DNA of 64,000 nucleotides. It comes from Lachnospiraceae bacterium (GTDB lineage: Bacteria > Bacillota > Clostridia > Lachnospirales > Lachnospiraceae). The translations under genes were made by a program, and so were the position numbers. The stretch is from the NCBI GenBank assembly GCA_011959805.1, contig BLMC01000003.1, forward strand, positions 1 through 64,000, in the 5' to 3' direction. Each line of letters opens with the position of its first letter. The first letter of the stretch is position 1. The notes beneath the pieces are model-generated. The model did no database searches and was not told the DNA's origin. It saw only the letters and a list, made by a program, of their open reading frames with translations. This document shows, piece by piece, positions 1 through 9,400 of the stretch.

Positions 1-15
1 ACTCAAGTGAAATTT

Positions 16-138
16 GTCAGCAGAAGCTGACGGCTGTCCGGCATGGGAGTAGGAGAAGATAAAACTTCTCTATTCGATTGCACAGACCCATGTAGAGAAA
101 ATAAGCCGCGAAAGCAGCGCGCAGGTAGCATGGGAGGA
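16..138. repeat. Dispersed intergenic repeat, family B, copy 1
   Basis: GTCAGCAGAAGCTGACGGCTGTCCGGCATGGGAG...TTCTCTATTCGATTGCACAGACCCATGTAGAGAAAATAAG; relatives at 43914-44026 and 54104-54190. Confidence 0.65.
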
Positions 139-255
139 TAAATACACAACAATCTATTTATAAAACAGTATCAACTGTTATTTTTATATAGCTTATCCCT
201 TGAAAATGTGAAGGACTTTGGTATAATAAAATAGCGAAAGAAAGGCGGAAATACT

Positions 256-1758
256 ATGATTAAAAATGAAGAATTGGAAGCGGTATTAAAAACCATTGAT
301 TTAAGAGAGAATGCACCTACAGACGAGCCATTACGCCAGTATTATTTTATAAAGAAAGCGCGTGAGATTATCAATGTAGAGAGTGAAAGATTAGGCAGAC
401 GTCTGACTGCCGATGGAGAGACATTTGGCTGTCAAATGAATGCAAAGGACAGTGAAAAGTTAATTGGTATTCTTGAGAATATTGGTTTTGTAATTATTGA
501 GGATGAGTCAGCGGACCTTGTTTTTTATAATACTTGTACTGTTCGCGACAATGCAAATCAGCGTGTGTATGGTAGATTAGGATATGTGAACAACATGAAA
601 AAGAAAAATCCACAAAAAAAGGTTGCGCTCTGTGGTTGTATGATGCAGGAATCCTCTGTAATTGAGAAGATACAGAAAAGTTATTCGTTTGTTGATTTGA
701 TTTTCGGCACACATAATATCTATAAGTTTGCAGAGTTAATTGTCGCAATGTATAGTTCAGATTCTATGATTATTGATATTTGGAAAGATACAAATCAAAT
801 TGTGGAGGATTTGCCAGCGGAGAGAAAATACTCTTTTAAATCAGGAGTTAATATTATGTACGGATGCAATAATTTTTGCAGTTACTGTATTGTGCCTTAT
901 GTGCGTGGACGTGAACGCAGTCGCAATCCAAAGGATATTATTCGCGAGATTGAGAAACTTGTATCAGAAGGTGTAGTGGAAGTTATGCTATTGGGACAAA
1001 ATGTGAATTCTTATGGTAAGACACTTGAGGAACCAATGTGTTTTGCACAGCTTCTACAGGAAGTCGAAAAAATTGAGGGACTAGAACGAATTCGATTTAT
1101 GACTTCACATCCAAAAGACTTGTCAGATGAATTAATTCAGGTAATGAAAAATTCTAAAAAAATCTGTCGTCATTTACATTTGCCATTACAGTCAGGATCG
1201 ACTAGGATTTTGGAGGCGATGAATCGTCGATATACAAAAGAGCAATATCTTGCACTTGCACAAAAAATTAGACGAGAGATACCAGACATCTCACTCACAA
1301 CAGATATTATAGTGGGATTTCCGGGCGAGACGGCAAAAGATGTGGATGAGACAATAGATGTTGTTCAGAAAGTGCAGTATGACAATGCTTTTACATTTAT
1401 TTATTCAAAACGTACAGGAACTCCTGCCGCGGTAATGCCAAATCCTATCAGTGACGAAGAGATAAAGGCAAACTTTGATAGGCTTTTAAACGTAGTGCAT
1501 AAAACCGCAGAAAAACGAGGGGGGCAGATGGTTGGGGAGACACACAGTGTTCTTGTGGAAGAGAGTGACGGTTCTAAACTAACTGGAAGACTTTCCCAAA
1601 ATATATTGGTTCACTTTGAAGGAGATGCTTGTTTGGTTGGTAGAATTGTGGATGTGAAACTTACTGAAACACATGGGTTCTACTATGTTGGAAAAATAAA
1701 TATGCAAGAACACCGTTTGCAAAAATTATTGGGCAAAGATACAGAAAACATAGGATAA
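256..1758 (+). CDS. miaB: tRNA-2-methylthio-N6-dimethylallyladenosine synthase (MiaB)
   Basis: Radical-SAM CxxxCxxC motif (CNNFCSYCIVPYVRGRERSR), N-terminal UPF0004-like Cys region (GCQMNAKDSEKL), C-terminal TRAM-like region. Confidence 0.95.
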   Translation: MIKNEELEAVLKTIDLRENAPTDEPLRQYYFIKKAREIINVESERLGRRLTADGETFGCQMNAKDSEKLIGILENIGFVIIEDESADLVFYNTCTVRDNANQRVYGRLGYVNNMKKKNPQKKVALCGCMMQESSVIEKIQKSYSFVDLIFGTHNIYKFAELIVAMYSSDSMIIDIWKDTNQIVEDLPAERKYSFKSGVNIMYGCNNFCSYCIVPYVRGRERSRNPKDIIREIEKLVSEGVVEVMLLGQNVNSYGKTLEEPMCFAQLLQEVEKIEGLERIRFMTSHPKDLSDELIQVMKNSKKICRHLHLPLQSGSTRILEAMNRRYTKEQYLALAQKIRREIPDISLTTDIIVGFPGETAKDVDETIDVVQKVQYDNAFTFIYSKRTGTPAAVMPNPISDEEIKANFDRLLNVVHKTAEKRGGQMVGETHSVLVEESDGSKLTGRLSQNILVHFEGDACLVGRIVDVKLTETHGFYYVGKINMQEHRLQKLLGKDTENIG

Positions 1759-1808
1759 AATTTTGTGTTGTGAGTCTTTTGTTTGGAGTGACAACAAGGA
1801 GGATTGGT

Positions 1809-3452
1809 ATGGAAAAGTTAAAACCAAAGTTATTTTCAGTGATGAAGATATATACAAAACAACAATTTGTAAAAGATGTGATAGCAGGAATTATTGTTGC
1901 AATCATTGCATTACCATTGTCGATTGCACTTGCGCTTGCATCAGGTGTTGGGCCTGAGCAGGGTATTTATACAGCAATTGTTGCGGGATTCTTGATTTCA
2001 TTTTTTGGCGGAAGTCGTGTGCAGATTGCAGGTCCTACAGCGGCATTTGCAACGATTGTGGCAGGAATTGTCGCCCACAAAGGGATGAATGGACTTATCA
2101 TTGCGACAATTCTTGCAGGAATAATATTAATTGTAATGGGATTTTTAAGACTAGGCAATCTCATCAAATATATTCCATTTACAATTACAACAGGGTTTAC
2201 TGCGGGTATTGCAGTGACAATCGTTATTGGACAGATTAAGGATTTTTTAGGACTTACTTATCCAGAGGGAACGATTACAATTGAGACAATGGAGAAAGCG
2301 CAAGCGATTGTAAATAATATTGCTTCCATCAATTGGCAGGCGTTGTTAGTAGGAGTGATTTGCCTTGCAATTTTGATTGTATGGCCTTACATAAATAAGA
2401 CGATTCCAGGTTCGTTGCTTGCAGTTATTGTTGGAATTCTTATCGTAAAGTTATGGAATCTAAATGTTAATACGATTGGCGATTTATATGAAATTAGCAA
2501 CAAACTTCCTAGCTTGCAAGTTCCAGAGATTTCTTTTGGCGTTGTTCGGGAGATGCTTCCAGATGCCTTTACAATAGCCATTCTTGCGGCGATTGAATCG
2601 TTGTTGTCATGTGTGGTCGCGGACAGTATGATTAACTCAAAACATCGTTCCAACATGGAATTAATTGCGCAAGGAATTGGAAATATTGGCTCGGCATTAT
2701 TTGGTGGAATTCCAGCGACAGGTGCGATTGCGAGAACAGCTGCCAACATAAAGAACGGTGGACGTACCCCCATTGCAGGTATGGTTCACGCAGTGACTTT
2801 AGTAATGATTTTGGTAGTGCTGATGCCTTATGCAGCTTTAATTCCAATGCCTTGTATTGCGGCGATTTTATTTATGGTTGCCTATAATATGTGTGGGTGG
2901 AGGACTTTTGTGAATCTGTGTAAATCTTCGCCCAAAAGCGATATTATTGTGCTTGTCACAACATTTGTGTTGACAGTTGTATTTGATTTGGTTGCAGCGA
3001 TTGAAGTTGGGATTTTGTTGGCGGCAATACTTTTTATGAAACGCATGAGCGATGTTATGGAAGTAGAAGGTTGGAAATATGTGGATGATGATGAGGACCC
3101 GGACAGCATTACGCTTCGGGAAGTTCCGCCACATACACTTGTATATGAGATTTCAGGACCAATGTTTTTTGCTGCTGCTGATAAGATTTTAAATATTTCT
3201 GTGAAAGATGATACACAATGTTTGATACTCCGAATGAGGAGTGTGAGTGCGATTGATGCGACTGCAATGCATTCGTTAGAGCAACTTTATGAAAAATATT
3301 CCAATAAAAATATTCAAATGATTTTGTCCCATGTAAATGAACAGCCAAAGGCTGTTATGGATAAATCTGGTTTTACAAAGGCAGTTGGAGAAGAGAGTTT
3401 TTGTGCACATATTGATGAAGCATTGGAGAGGGCACAAAAGATTTGTAAGTAA
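1809..3452 (+). CDS. SulP family inorganic anion transporter with C-terminal STAS domain
   Basis: SulP core motifs (GPTAAFATIVAGIV, GGIPATGAIARTAANIKNGGRTPIAG) and STAS C-terminus; start at 1809 preceded by AAGGAGG. Confidence 0.9.
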   Translation: MEKLKPKLFSVMKIYTKQQFVKDVIAGIIVAIIALPLSIALALASGVGPEQGIYTAIVAGFLISFFGGSRVQIAGPTAAFATIVAGIVAHKGMNGLIIATILAGIILIVMGFLRLGNLIKYIPFTITTGFTAGIAVTIVIGQIKDFLGLTYPEGTITIETMEKAQAIVNNIASINWQALLVGVICLAILIVWPYINKTIPGSLLAVIVGILIVKLWNLNVNTIGDLYEISNKLPSLQVPEISFGVVREMLPDAFTIAILAAIESLLSCVVADSMINSKHRSNMELIAQGIGNIGSALFGGIPATGAIARTAANIKNGGRTPIAGMVHAVTLVMILVVLMPYAALIPMPCIAAILFMVAYNMCGWRTFVNLCKSSPKSDIIVLVTTFVLTVVFDLVAAIEVGILLAAILFMKRMSDVMEVEGWKYVDDDEDPDSITLREVPPHTLVYEISGPMFFAAADKILNISVKDDTQCLILRMRSVSAIDATAMHSLEQLYEKYSNKNIQMILSHVNEQPKAVMDKSGFTKAVGEESFCAHIDEALERAQKICK

Positions 3453-3490
3453 ATAGAAAGCACTAGTCTAAATAAGCCAAAGATTCTTAA

Positions 3491-3519
3491 TTGATTGTAT
3501 GTTAAAAAACTGCTATAAT
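3491..3519 (+). promoter_or_regulatory. sigma-A-type promoter upstream of REC-GGDEF-EAL gene
   Basis: TTGATT - 17 nt - TATAAT. Confidence 0.6.
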
Positions 3520-3643
3520 GAATTCAAGAATGCCATCGGCATTCTTAATGCGTCGTGCGAGTCAGTTCTGTTGATATAGAATTAATTTGTACGACTGTAA
3601 TAAAAGGAAATAATGCACAGCACTTAAAGGAACGGATAAATAC

Positions 3644-5737
3644 ATGTATATCAAAAATACAATATTGATTGTAGATGATGAAGAAATCATTAAAAGAATG
3701 CTCAAAGATGTGCTTAAAGATACGTTTGCGGTGTTGGAAGCATCAAATGGGCAGGAAGCATTGGACATGCTGGCAGCAAATGCTGATAAGATTGCAGTGA
3801 TTGTTTTAGATTTGATGATGCCAGTTATGGATGGCTTTCAGTTTATGGATGCGTTTCGGAAGAACCGGTCATACGATAATATTCCTGTGATTATTGCCAC
3901 TTCCGATGAGGATTGGCACGCGGAGCAGAAATGCCTGGAGGCAGGGGTGTGGGATTTTGTTATGAAGCCGTATGATCCTGTACTTTTGCGATTTCGCATC
4001 AAGAATGCGATTGAAAAAAGTCGTATGATAATGGCAGAAATGGATGCGGTGACAGGACTTTATACGAAATTTAAGTTCTATCGAACTGTACGCAGCCTTC
4101 TTTCTAAGAGAAAAGAAGAAACATTTGCATTTGTACGATTTGATATTGATCGTTTTAAGATGATTAATAATTTTTATGGTGTCAAAGAAGGCGATAAAGT
4201 TTTACAAAGTATTGCTTCTGAATTGCGAAAGGTTTCAACGGTTTTTGACAAGTTTGTTTATGGACGGTTTGAAAATGACATCTTTGCTGTCTGTATGCCT
4301 TATAAAGAAGAAAATGTTGATTTGTTGCTCAATGCGCTTCAAATTAACTTAAAAAGAGTAAATAAGGATTATAATATTAAAATTTCTTGCGGAGTATATA
4401 TCATAGGAGACGATTCGCTAGATGTGCCGGAAATGTACGATAGAGCTTTGCTTGCTGCCAAAAGTTGTAAAGGTAAATTTACGCAGAGTTTGGCTTATTA
4501 TGACGACAGCATGATTGAGAATATGCGTCAGGAACAGTTTATTATCAATGAAGTTAACAGAGCGATTGATGAGGAACAGTTTGAAGTATATTTACAACCG
4601 AAGATTAACTTGGCAACAGATCGTTCCTACGGTGCAGAAGCACTAGTTCGCTGGAATCATCCAGAGAGGGGAATGATTTCTCCGGGAGAGTTTATACCAG
4701 TTTATGAGCGAAATGGTATTATTGGCAGACTGGATCAGTATATGTGGCGTCGTGTCTGTATCCTTTTGCGAAAGTGGATTGATGAAGGGAAGAATCCAAA
4801 TCCCATTTCTGTTAATGTGTCACGGGTAAATATTTACAATCCGCAGTTGGTCAAGATTTTTAAGAAGCTGATTACAGAGTATCAAATTCCAGCAGAACTG
4901 CTAAATCTCGAGCTGACAGAAAGTGCATTTATGGAAGACCAAGATTTGATTATGCAGACTATGAGTAGTTTGCATAATCTTGGATTTAAGATTATGATGG
5001 ATGATTTCGGAAGCGGGTATTCTTCACTTAACGTCCTAAAAGATATGGAAGTGGATTATCTAAAAGTGGATATGAAATTTTTGCAGAATAAGGAGTTTAA
5101 TGGAAAGGGAGAGAAGGTACTCACTTCTATTATACGGATGGCAAAATGGCTCCATCTTCCATCGATTGTAGAGGGCGTTGAGACGGTTGAACAGGTTGAT
5201 TTCTTGAAATGTATTGGCTGTGAATATGCACAGGGATATTATTATGCAAAACCTTTGCGGATAGACGAGTATGAGGAGTTTCTAATCAGAGAAGAAGAGA
5301 CGGACGCAAGAGGTAACGCGGATGAAAATACAATCATTATCAATGAATTATGGAATACTCGTTCAAGCATTAGTAAGTTTTTTGATTTGCTGGAAACACC
5401 AATTGCGATTTATGAATATCGAAAAGGGAAATTGGAGTTGCTTAGAACAAATATTCGATACGAGACAGATATTGTATTTGACGAAAAAGTGGATGAGCAG
5501 GAATATTATAGAAGGTCTGAGACAGAAAAAGCACTTTTGAGTGAAGCATTTACCAGAATTGTTCGCGGTGATTTTTCTGAGGCGCTTGAATATGAACTTA
5601 CAGAGAATGTATGGTATCGTGTGACTGTAAAAATGATTGGAAAACGCGCAGATACTATGATTATGATGGTAACTTTCTATGAGGTTAGTTCCTATAAACA
5701 AAAGGATTGGCATAGGAGTAGGGCAGAATGGAAATAA
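3644..5737 (+). CDS. Response regulator with REC, degenerate GGDEF and EAL domains (probable c-di-GMP phosphodiesterase)
   Basis: REC (ILIVDDEE...VLDLMMPVMDG), GGDEF site replaced (RFENDIF), intact EAL motifs (EALVRW, LELTESAF, DDFGSGYSS, VEGVET). Confidence 0.9.
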   Translation: MYIKNTILIVDDEEIIKRMLKDVLKDTFAVLEASNGQEALDMLAANADKIAVIVLDLMMPVMDGFQFMDAFRKNRSYDNIPVIIATSDEDWHAEQKCLEAGVWDFVMKPYDPVLLRFRIKNAIEKSRMIMAEMDAVTGLYTKFKFYRTVRSLLSKRKEETFAFVRFDIDRFKMINNFYGVKEGDKVLQSIASELRKVSTVFDKFVYGRFENDIFAVCMPYKEENVDLLLNALQINLKRVNKDYNIKISCGVYIIGDDSLDVPEMYDRALLAAKSCKGKFTQSLAYYDDSMIENMRQEQFIINEVNRAIDEEQFEVYLQPKINLATDRSYGAEALVRWNHPERGMISPGEFIPVYERNGIIGRLDQYMWRRVCILLRKWIDEGKNPNPISVNVSRVNIYNPQLVKIFKKLITEYQIPAELLNLELTESAFMEDQDLIMQTMSSLHNLGFKIMMDDFGSGYSSLNVLKDMEVDYLKVDMKFLQNKEFNGKGEKVLTSIIRMAKWLHLPSIVEGVETVEQVDFLKCIGCEYAQGYYYAKPLRIDEYEEFLIREEETDARGNADENTIIINELWNTRSSISKFFDLLETPIAIYEYRKGKLELLRTNIRYETDIVFDEKVDEQEYYRRSETEKALLSEAFTRIVRGDFSEALEYELTENVWYRVTVKMIGKRADTMIMMVTFYEVSSYKQKDWHRSRAEWK

Positions 5738-6486
5738 GGGAAGTATTAGAAAAAGTACAGCGCGGAGAAATTTCGGCAGATGAGGCAGAAGAATATTTGA
5801 GAAGACAACGATTTGAAGAGTTAGGATTTGCCAAGCTTGATTGGAATCGGGAGGACCGAACGGGATTTCAGGAAGTGGTATATTGTGCGGGAAAACAAGA
5901 CGCATATCTTGTGTCAATCTATCAAAAATTGTATGAAAAAAATGGGGAAGTGTTGGGAACAAGAGCAAATGCACAACAGTATGCATTAGTACAGAAAAAT
6001 CTTCCACAAGTACAATATGATCCTATTTCAAAAATTTTAAAGATTGAGAAAGAACCAGAAGAAAAAGCACGCAAAAGAATTGGAAAAATTGCGGTCTGTA
6101 CAGCAGGAACCGCGGATATTCCTGTGGCGGAGGAGGCAGCGCAGACTGCGGAGTATTTTGGTGCGTCTGTAAATCGAATCTATGATGTAGGAGTGAGTGG
6201 CTTGCATAGATTATTGGCAAATACACAGGTAATACAACAGGCAAACTGTGTGGTGGCAGTAGCGGGTATGGAAGGAGCTTTGGCAAGTGTGATTGGAGGC
6301 CTTGTCAGCAATCCAGTGATTGCAGTTCCAACTTCTATTGGCTATGGGGCTAATTTGCAGGGATTATCAGCGCTGCTTACCATGATTAACTCCTGTGCAA
6401 ATGGGATTGCAGTTGTCAATATTGATAATGGATATGGAGCAGGTTATATTGCAACACAGATTAATCGACTTGCGAGTATAAAATAG
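5728..6486 (+). CDS. larB: Nickel pincer cofactor biosynthesis protein LarB
   Basis: AIR-carboxylase-like fold motifs (AVCTAGTADIPVAEEAAQTAEYFG, VAVAGMEGALASVIGGLVSNPVIAVPTSIGYGA); adjacent larC. Confidence 0.92.
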   Translation: MEIREVLEKVQRGEISADEAEEYLRRQRFEELGFAKLDWNREDRTGFQEVVYCAGKQDAYLVSIYQKLYEKNGEVLGTRANAQQYALVQKNLPQVQYDPISKILKIEKEPEEKARKRIGKIAVCTAGTADIPVAEEAAQTAEYFGASVNRIYDVGVSGLHRLLANTQVIQQANCVVAVAGMEGALASVIGGLVSNPVIAVPTSIGYGANLQGLSALLTMINSCANGIAVVNIDNGYGAGYIATQINRLASIK

Positions 6487-6533
6487 AGAGATTATACTAT
6501 ACTTGGTATTATTGCAGAAATGGAGGATATGCT

Positions 6534-7811
6534 ATGGAACGAACATTGTATATAGAGTGTTATTCTGGAATCAGTGGAGATATGACAGTCGCAGCGCTGC
6601 TTGATCTTGGCGCTGACCAGAAGGCGCTTGAGGAGGCAATTAATAGTATTCGAACGTTGGTGTCTGGATTTGAGATTGTAATAAAGAAAGTCCAAAAAGC
6701 AGGAGTATGTGCCTGTGACTTTGCAGTAATACTGGACAAAGAGCATGAAAATTATGACCATGATATGCAATATTTACATGGACATGCGCAAAAAGAACAT
6801 CACAAAGAGCATCACCATGAGCATGGTGAACATCATCATGTTGGACTCTCAGAAATAACAGATGTTTTGAATCAGGCAAAGCTGACGGAGGGTGCAAGAA
6901 CGTTGGCGTTGCACATTTTTAGAATTTTGGCGGATGCGGAGTCAAAAGCACACAATAAACCTGTGAATGAGGTACATTTTCATGAAGTGGGTGCAGTGGA
7001 TTCCATTGTGGATATTTTGTCTGTCGCGGTATGTATTGATTTACTGAAAAAGCAGTATCACATAACAGATGTTGTTGTATCGGAACTATACGAAGGGCAT
7101 GGAAGTGTCCGCTGCCAGCATGGAATTTTACCAGTACCGGTTCCAGCAACAGCAAATATTATTGAAACATATCAACTTCCAGTTCATTTTATGGAATTTC
7201 AAGGTGAGTTTGTGACCCCAACAGGAGCAGCAATTGCCGCAGCAGTTAGAACAAAAAAACATTTGCCAAATAAATTTCGGCTGGTTGCAAGTGGTGTTGG
7301 TGCAGGTAAGAGAACTTATGAAAAGGCAAGTCTGCTGCGGGCGATGATTATCGAGGAAGATTCTGAAAAACAGGAAAAAATTTACAAACTAGAATCAAAC
7401 ATTGATGATTGTCCGGGTGAAGCATTTGGTTATGTGATAGACAGGTTATTTGCAGCGGGAGCAAGAGATGTATATTTTGTGCCTGTTTTTATGAAAAAGA
7501 ATAGACCAGCGTATCAGCTTAGTGTGATTTGTAAAGAGGAAGATATTTCCAAGCTGGAAAAGATTATTTTTCAGGAGACTACAACTATTGGAATTAGAAG
7601 GGTGGAAATGGAGCGCACTATTCTAAAACGAGAAAATCAGATGGTTGATACCAGCTTGGGAAAACTTATGGTCAAAATATGTGAAGAAAAAATATATCCA
7701 GAATACGAATCTTTGACATCAATCTGTCAGGAAAAAGGGATTTCTTATTTAGAAGCCTATCATAAAGTTTATACAGAATTAAATCACAAAAAATCATCTA
7801 AACAGGAGTAA
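6534..7811 (+). CDS. larC: Nickel pincer cofactor biosynthesis protein LarC
   Basis: N-terminal YIECYSGISGDM, VHFHEVGAVDSIVDI, VTPTGAAI; His-rich insert HHKEHHHEHGEHHH. Confidence 0.93.
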   Translation: MERTLYIECYSGISGDMTVAALLDLGADQKALEEAINSIRTLVSGFEIVIKKVQKAGVCACDFAVILDKEHENYDHDMQYLHGHAQKEHHKEHHHEHGEHHHVGLSEITDVLNQAKLTEGARTLALHIFRILADAESKAHNKPVNEVHFHEVGAVDSIVDILSVAVCIDLLKKQYHITDVVVSELYEGHGSVRCQHGILPVPVPATANIIETYQLPVHFMEFQGEFVTPTGAAIAAAVRTKKHLPNKFRLVASGVGAGKRTYEKASLLRAMIIEEDSEKQEKIYKLESNIDDCPGEAFGYVIDRLFAAGARDVYFVPVFMKKNRPAYQLSVICKEEDISKLEKIIFQETTTIGIRRVEMERTILKRENQMVDTSLGKLMVKICEEKIYPEYESLTSICQEKGISYLEAYHKVYTELNHKKSSKQE

Positions 7812-7815
7812 AGAC

Positions 7816-8475
7816 ATGTGTGATAGAAAAATAACGACTGTAATTTTTGATTTGGATGGAACTCTTTTGGATACATTAGAGGATTTGAAAGAGGCGACAA
7901 ATTATGCGCTAAGAGTGTGTAATATGCCAGAGCGTACTTTAGAGGAAGTGCGATGTTTTGTTGGCAATGGTGTTAGAAATTTAATGATTCGTGCAGTACC
8001 CAATGGAGAGAGAAATCCAGAATTTGAACGTGCTTTTAGGATATTTAAAGAATATTATGGGCTGCACTGTAACGATACGACAAAAGCATATGATGGAATT
8101 CCAGAACTCTTGCAGGAATTGAAATCACGAGGATATACACTTGCGATTGTCTCTAATAAAATTGATTCGGCAGTGCAAGATTTGAATTGCAGATATTTTC
8201 CGCAGGTGGATGTCGCAATTGGAGATTGTGAAAATCTGCGAAGAAAGCCAGAGCCAGACAGTGTGAATCTTGCGCTAGAAAAGCTTCACAAAACTAAACA
8301 AGAAGCTATCTATATAGGGGACTCTGATGTTGATTTAGCGACTGCACGAAATGCAGGACTTCCATGTATTAGTGTGCTCTGGGGATTTCGAGATAAGAAG
8401 TTTCTTTTGGAACAGGGAGCATCAATTTTTGTGGAAAGTCCTATGGAGATAGTAGATATTTTGTCAAATATGTGA
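7816..8475 (+). CDS. HAD family hydrolase (phosphoglycolate phosphatase-like)
   Basis: FDLDGTLLDT, SNK and YIGDSDVDLATARNAGL motifs. Confidence 0.9.
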   Translation: MCDRKITTVIFDLDGTLLDTLEDLKEATNYALRVCNMPERTLEEVRCFVGNGVRNLMIRAVPNGERNPEFERAFRIFKEYYGLHCNDTTKAYDGIPELLQELKSRGYTLAIVSNKIDSAVQDLNCRYFPQVDVAIGDCENLRRKPEPDSVNLALEKLHKTKQEAIYIGDSDVDLATARNAGLPCISVLWGFRDKKFLLEQGASIFVESPMEIVDILSNM

Positions 8476-8497
8476 TTCGTGTTTCTCAATCTCCAGA

Positions 8498-8716
8498 TTA
8501 AGATTCCGAAATCTTTTCATCAGGGACGTATTCCATAATATCTTCGACTTTACAATCAAGGATACGACATAAACTATTGATAATAAGAGTTTTTACAATC
8601 TCATTATTGCGTAGGCGCTGCAGTTGAGCTTTGTCGACTCCATAATATTCGATTAGCTGGTATTGACTGATATGTTTCTTTTTGAGAGTTATCCATAATT
8701 TGTCATATTTTATCAT
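8498..8716 (-). CDS. Cro/XRE-type helix-turn-helix regulator
   Basis: 72-aa protein MIKYDKLWITLKKKHISQYQLIEYYGVDKAQLQRLRNNEIVKTLIINSLCRILDCKVEDIMEY; RBS AAGGAGGG upstream. Confidence 0.8.
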   Translation of the reverse strand: MIKYDKLWITLKKKHISQYQLIEYYGVDKAQLQRLRNNEIVKTLIINSLCRILDCKVEDIMEYVPDEKISES

Positions 8717-8761
8717 TTTATACAACCCTCCTTCTTGTATTTTATATGTTGGTGAATTATA

Positions 8762-8791
8762 ATGGTATGGTGCGTGTACGCACCATACCAT
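8762..8791. promoter_or_regulatory. 30-bp near-perfect palindrome, candidate operator
   Basis: ATGGTATGGTGCGT-GT-ACGCACCATACCAT: 14-bp arms with a 2-nt centre, in the divergent intergenic region upstream of the HTH gene. Confidence 0.7.
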
Positions 8792-8873
8792 GTGAGAGAC
8801 TAGAATATTACATACAAAATTACTTGATGGTTAGAATAGAGAGTATAGGAAATCAGAATAACAGGAGGTACAC

Positions 8874-9263
8874 ATGGAAAAAAAAGTGTATATTACAGAA
8901 GAGGAACGTGAAAGATGTAGAAAGGTGGCAGATGCTTATGCAGAAATCTATGAAGATGAGGAACAAAATATTGTAGTGTTGGATGCTGGGAGATATGGGT
9001 ATATCAAATTGCAATATTATAATCCGCCGTATGGATTTAGTGATATGCTAGTGTTCACAGATAGCAGAGAACTGTTTGAAGATTTGTGGGAAGATTGGTT
9101 AAATGCGCAGCTTTTTGAACTGGCAAAGGGAACAAGGTTGATTGAACTAGATTATGAGGATATTTTTGCTTGCCTTCCAGAACAGAAGCAAAAGGAATTA
9201 ATCTCAAAGAAAGATTACTTTGTAAAGAAAACAGGACTAACAGATATTTTTTTGGAAAGTTAA
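8874..9263 (+). CDS. Hypothetical protein, acidic, about 129 aa
   Basis: ORF with RBS AGGAGG and coding-like composition; no family recognised. Confidence 0.65.
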   Translation: MEKKVYITEEERERCRKVADAYAEIYEDEEQNIVVLDAGRYGYIKLQYYNPPYGFSDMLVFTDSRELFEDLWEDWLNAQLFELAKGTRLIELDYEDIFACLPEQKQKELISKKDYFVKKTGLTDIFLES

Positions 9264-9346
9264 GGAAATCTGGGATATTACATTTATTGGAAAAGAAAAA
9301 TATTTAAAGGAAAGTAAGAATTTTTGATAGAATTTTTGTTGTATGT

Positions 9347-9382
9347 AGTAGTTCCGCCGCTTTTCTAAGCGGCGGAACTACT
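9347..9382. terminator. Bidirectional intrinsic terminator
   Basis: AGTAGTTCCGCCGCTT-TTCT-AAGCGGCGGAACTACT, 16-bp perfect arms between convergent genes. Confidence 0.85.
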
Positions 9383-9400
9383 ATTTTATGAATTGTAATA

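Noticed and set aside
5363-6007. 214-aa minus-strand ORF
   Set aside because: Lies antisense to the well-supported EAL and larB genes; no recognisable motif.
6534-7811. Programmed frameshift in larC
   Set aside because: The LarC frame is continuous, so no frameshift is needed here.
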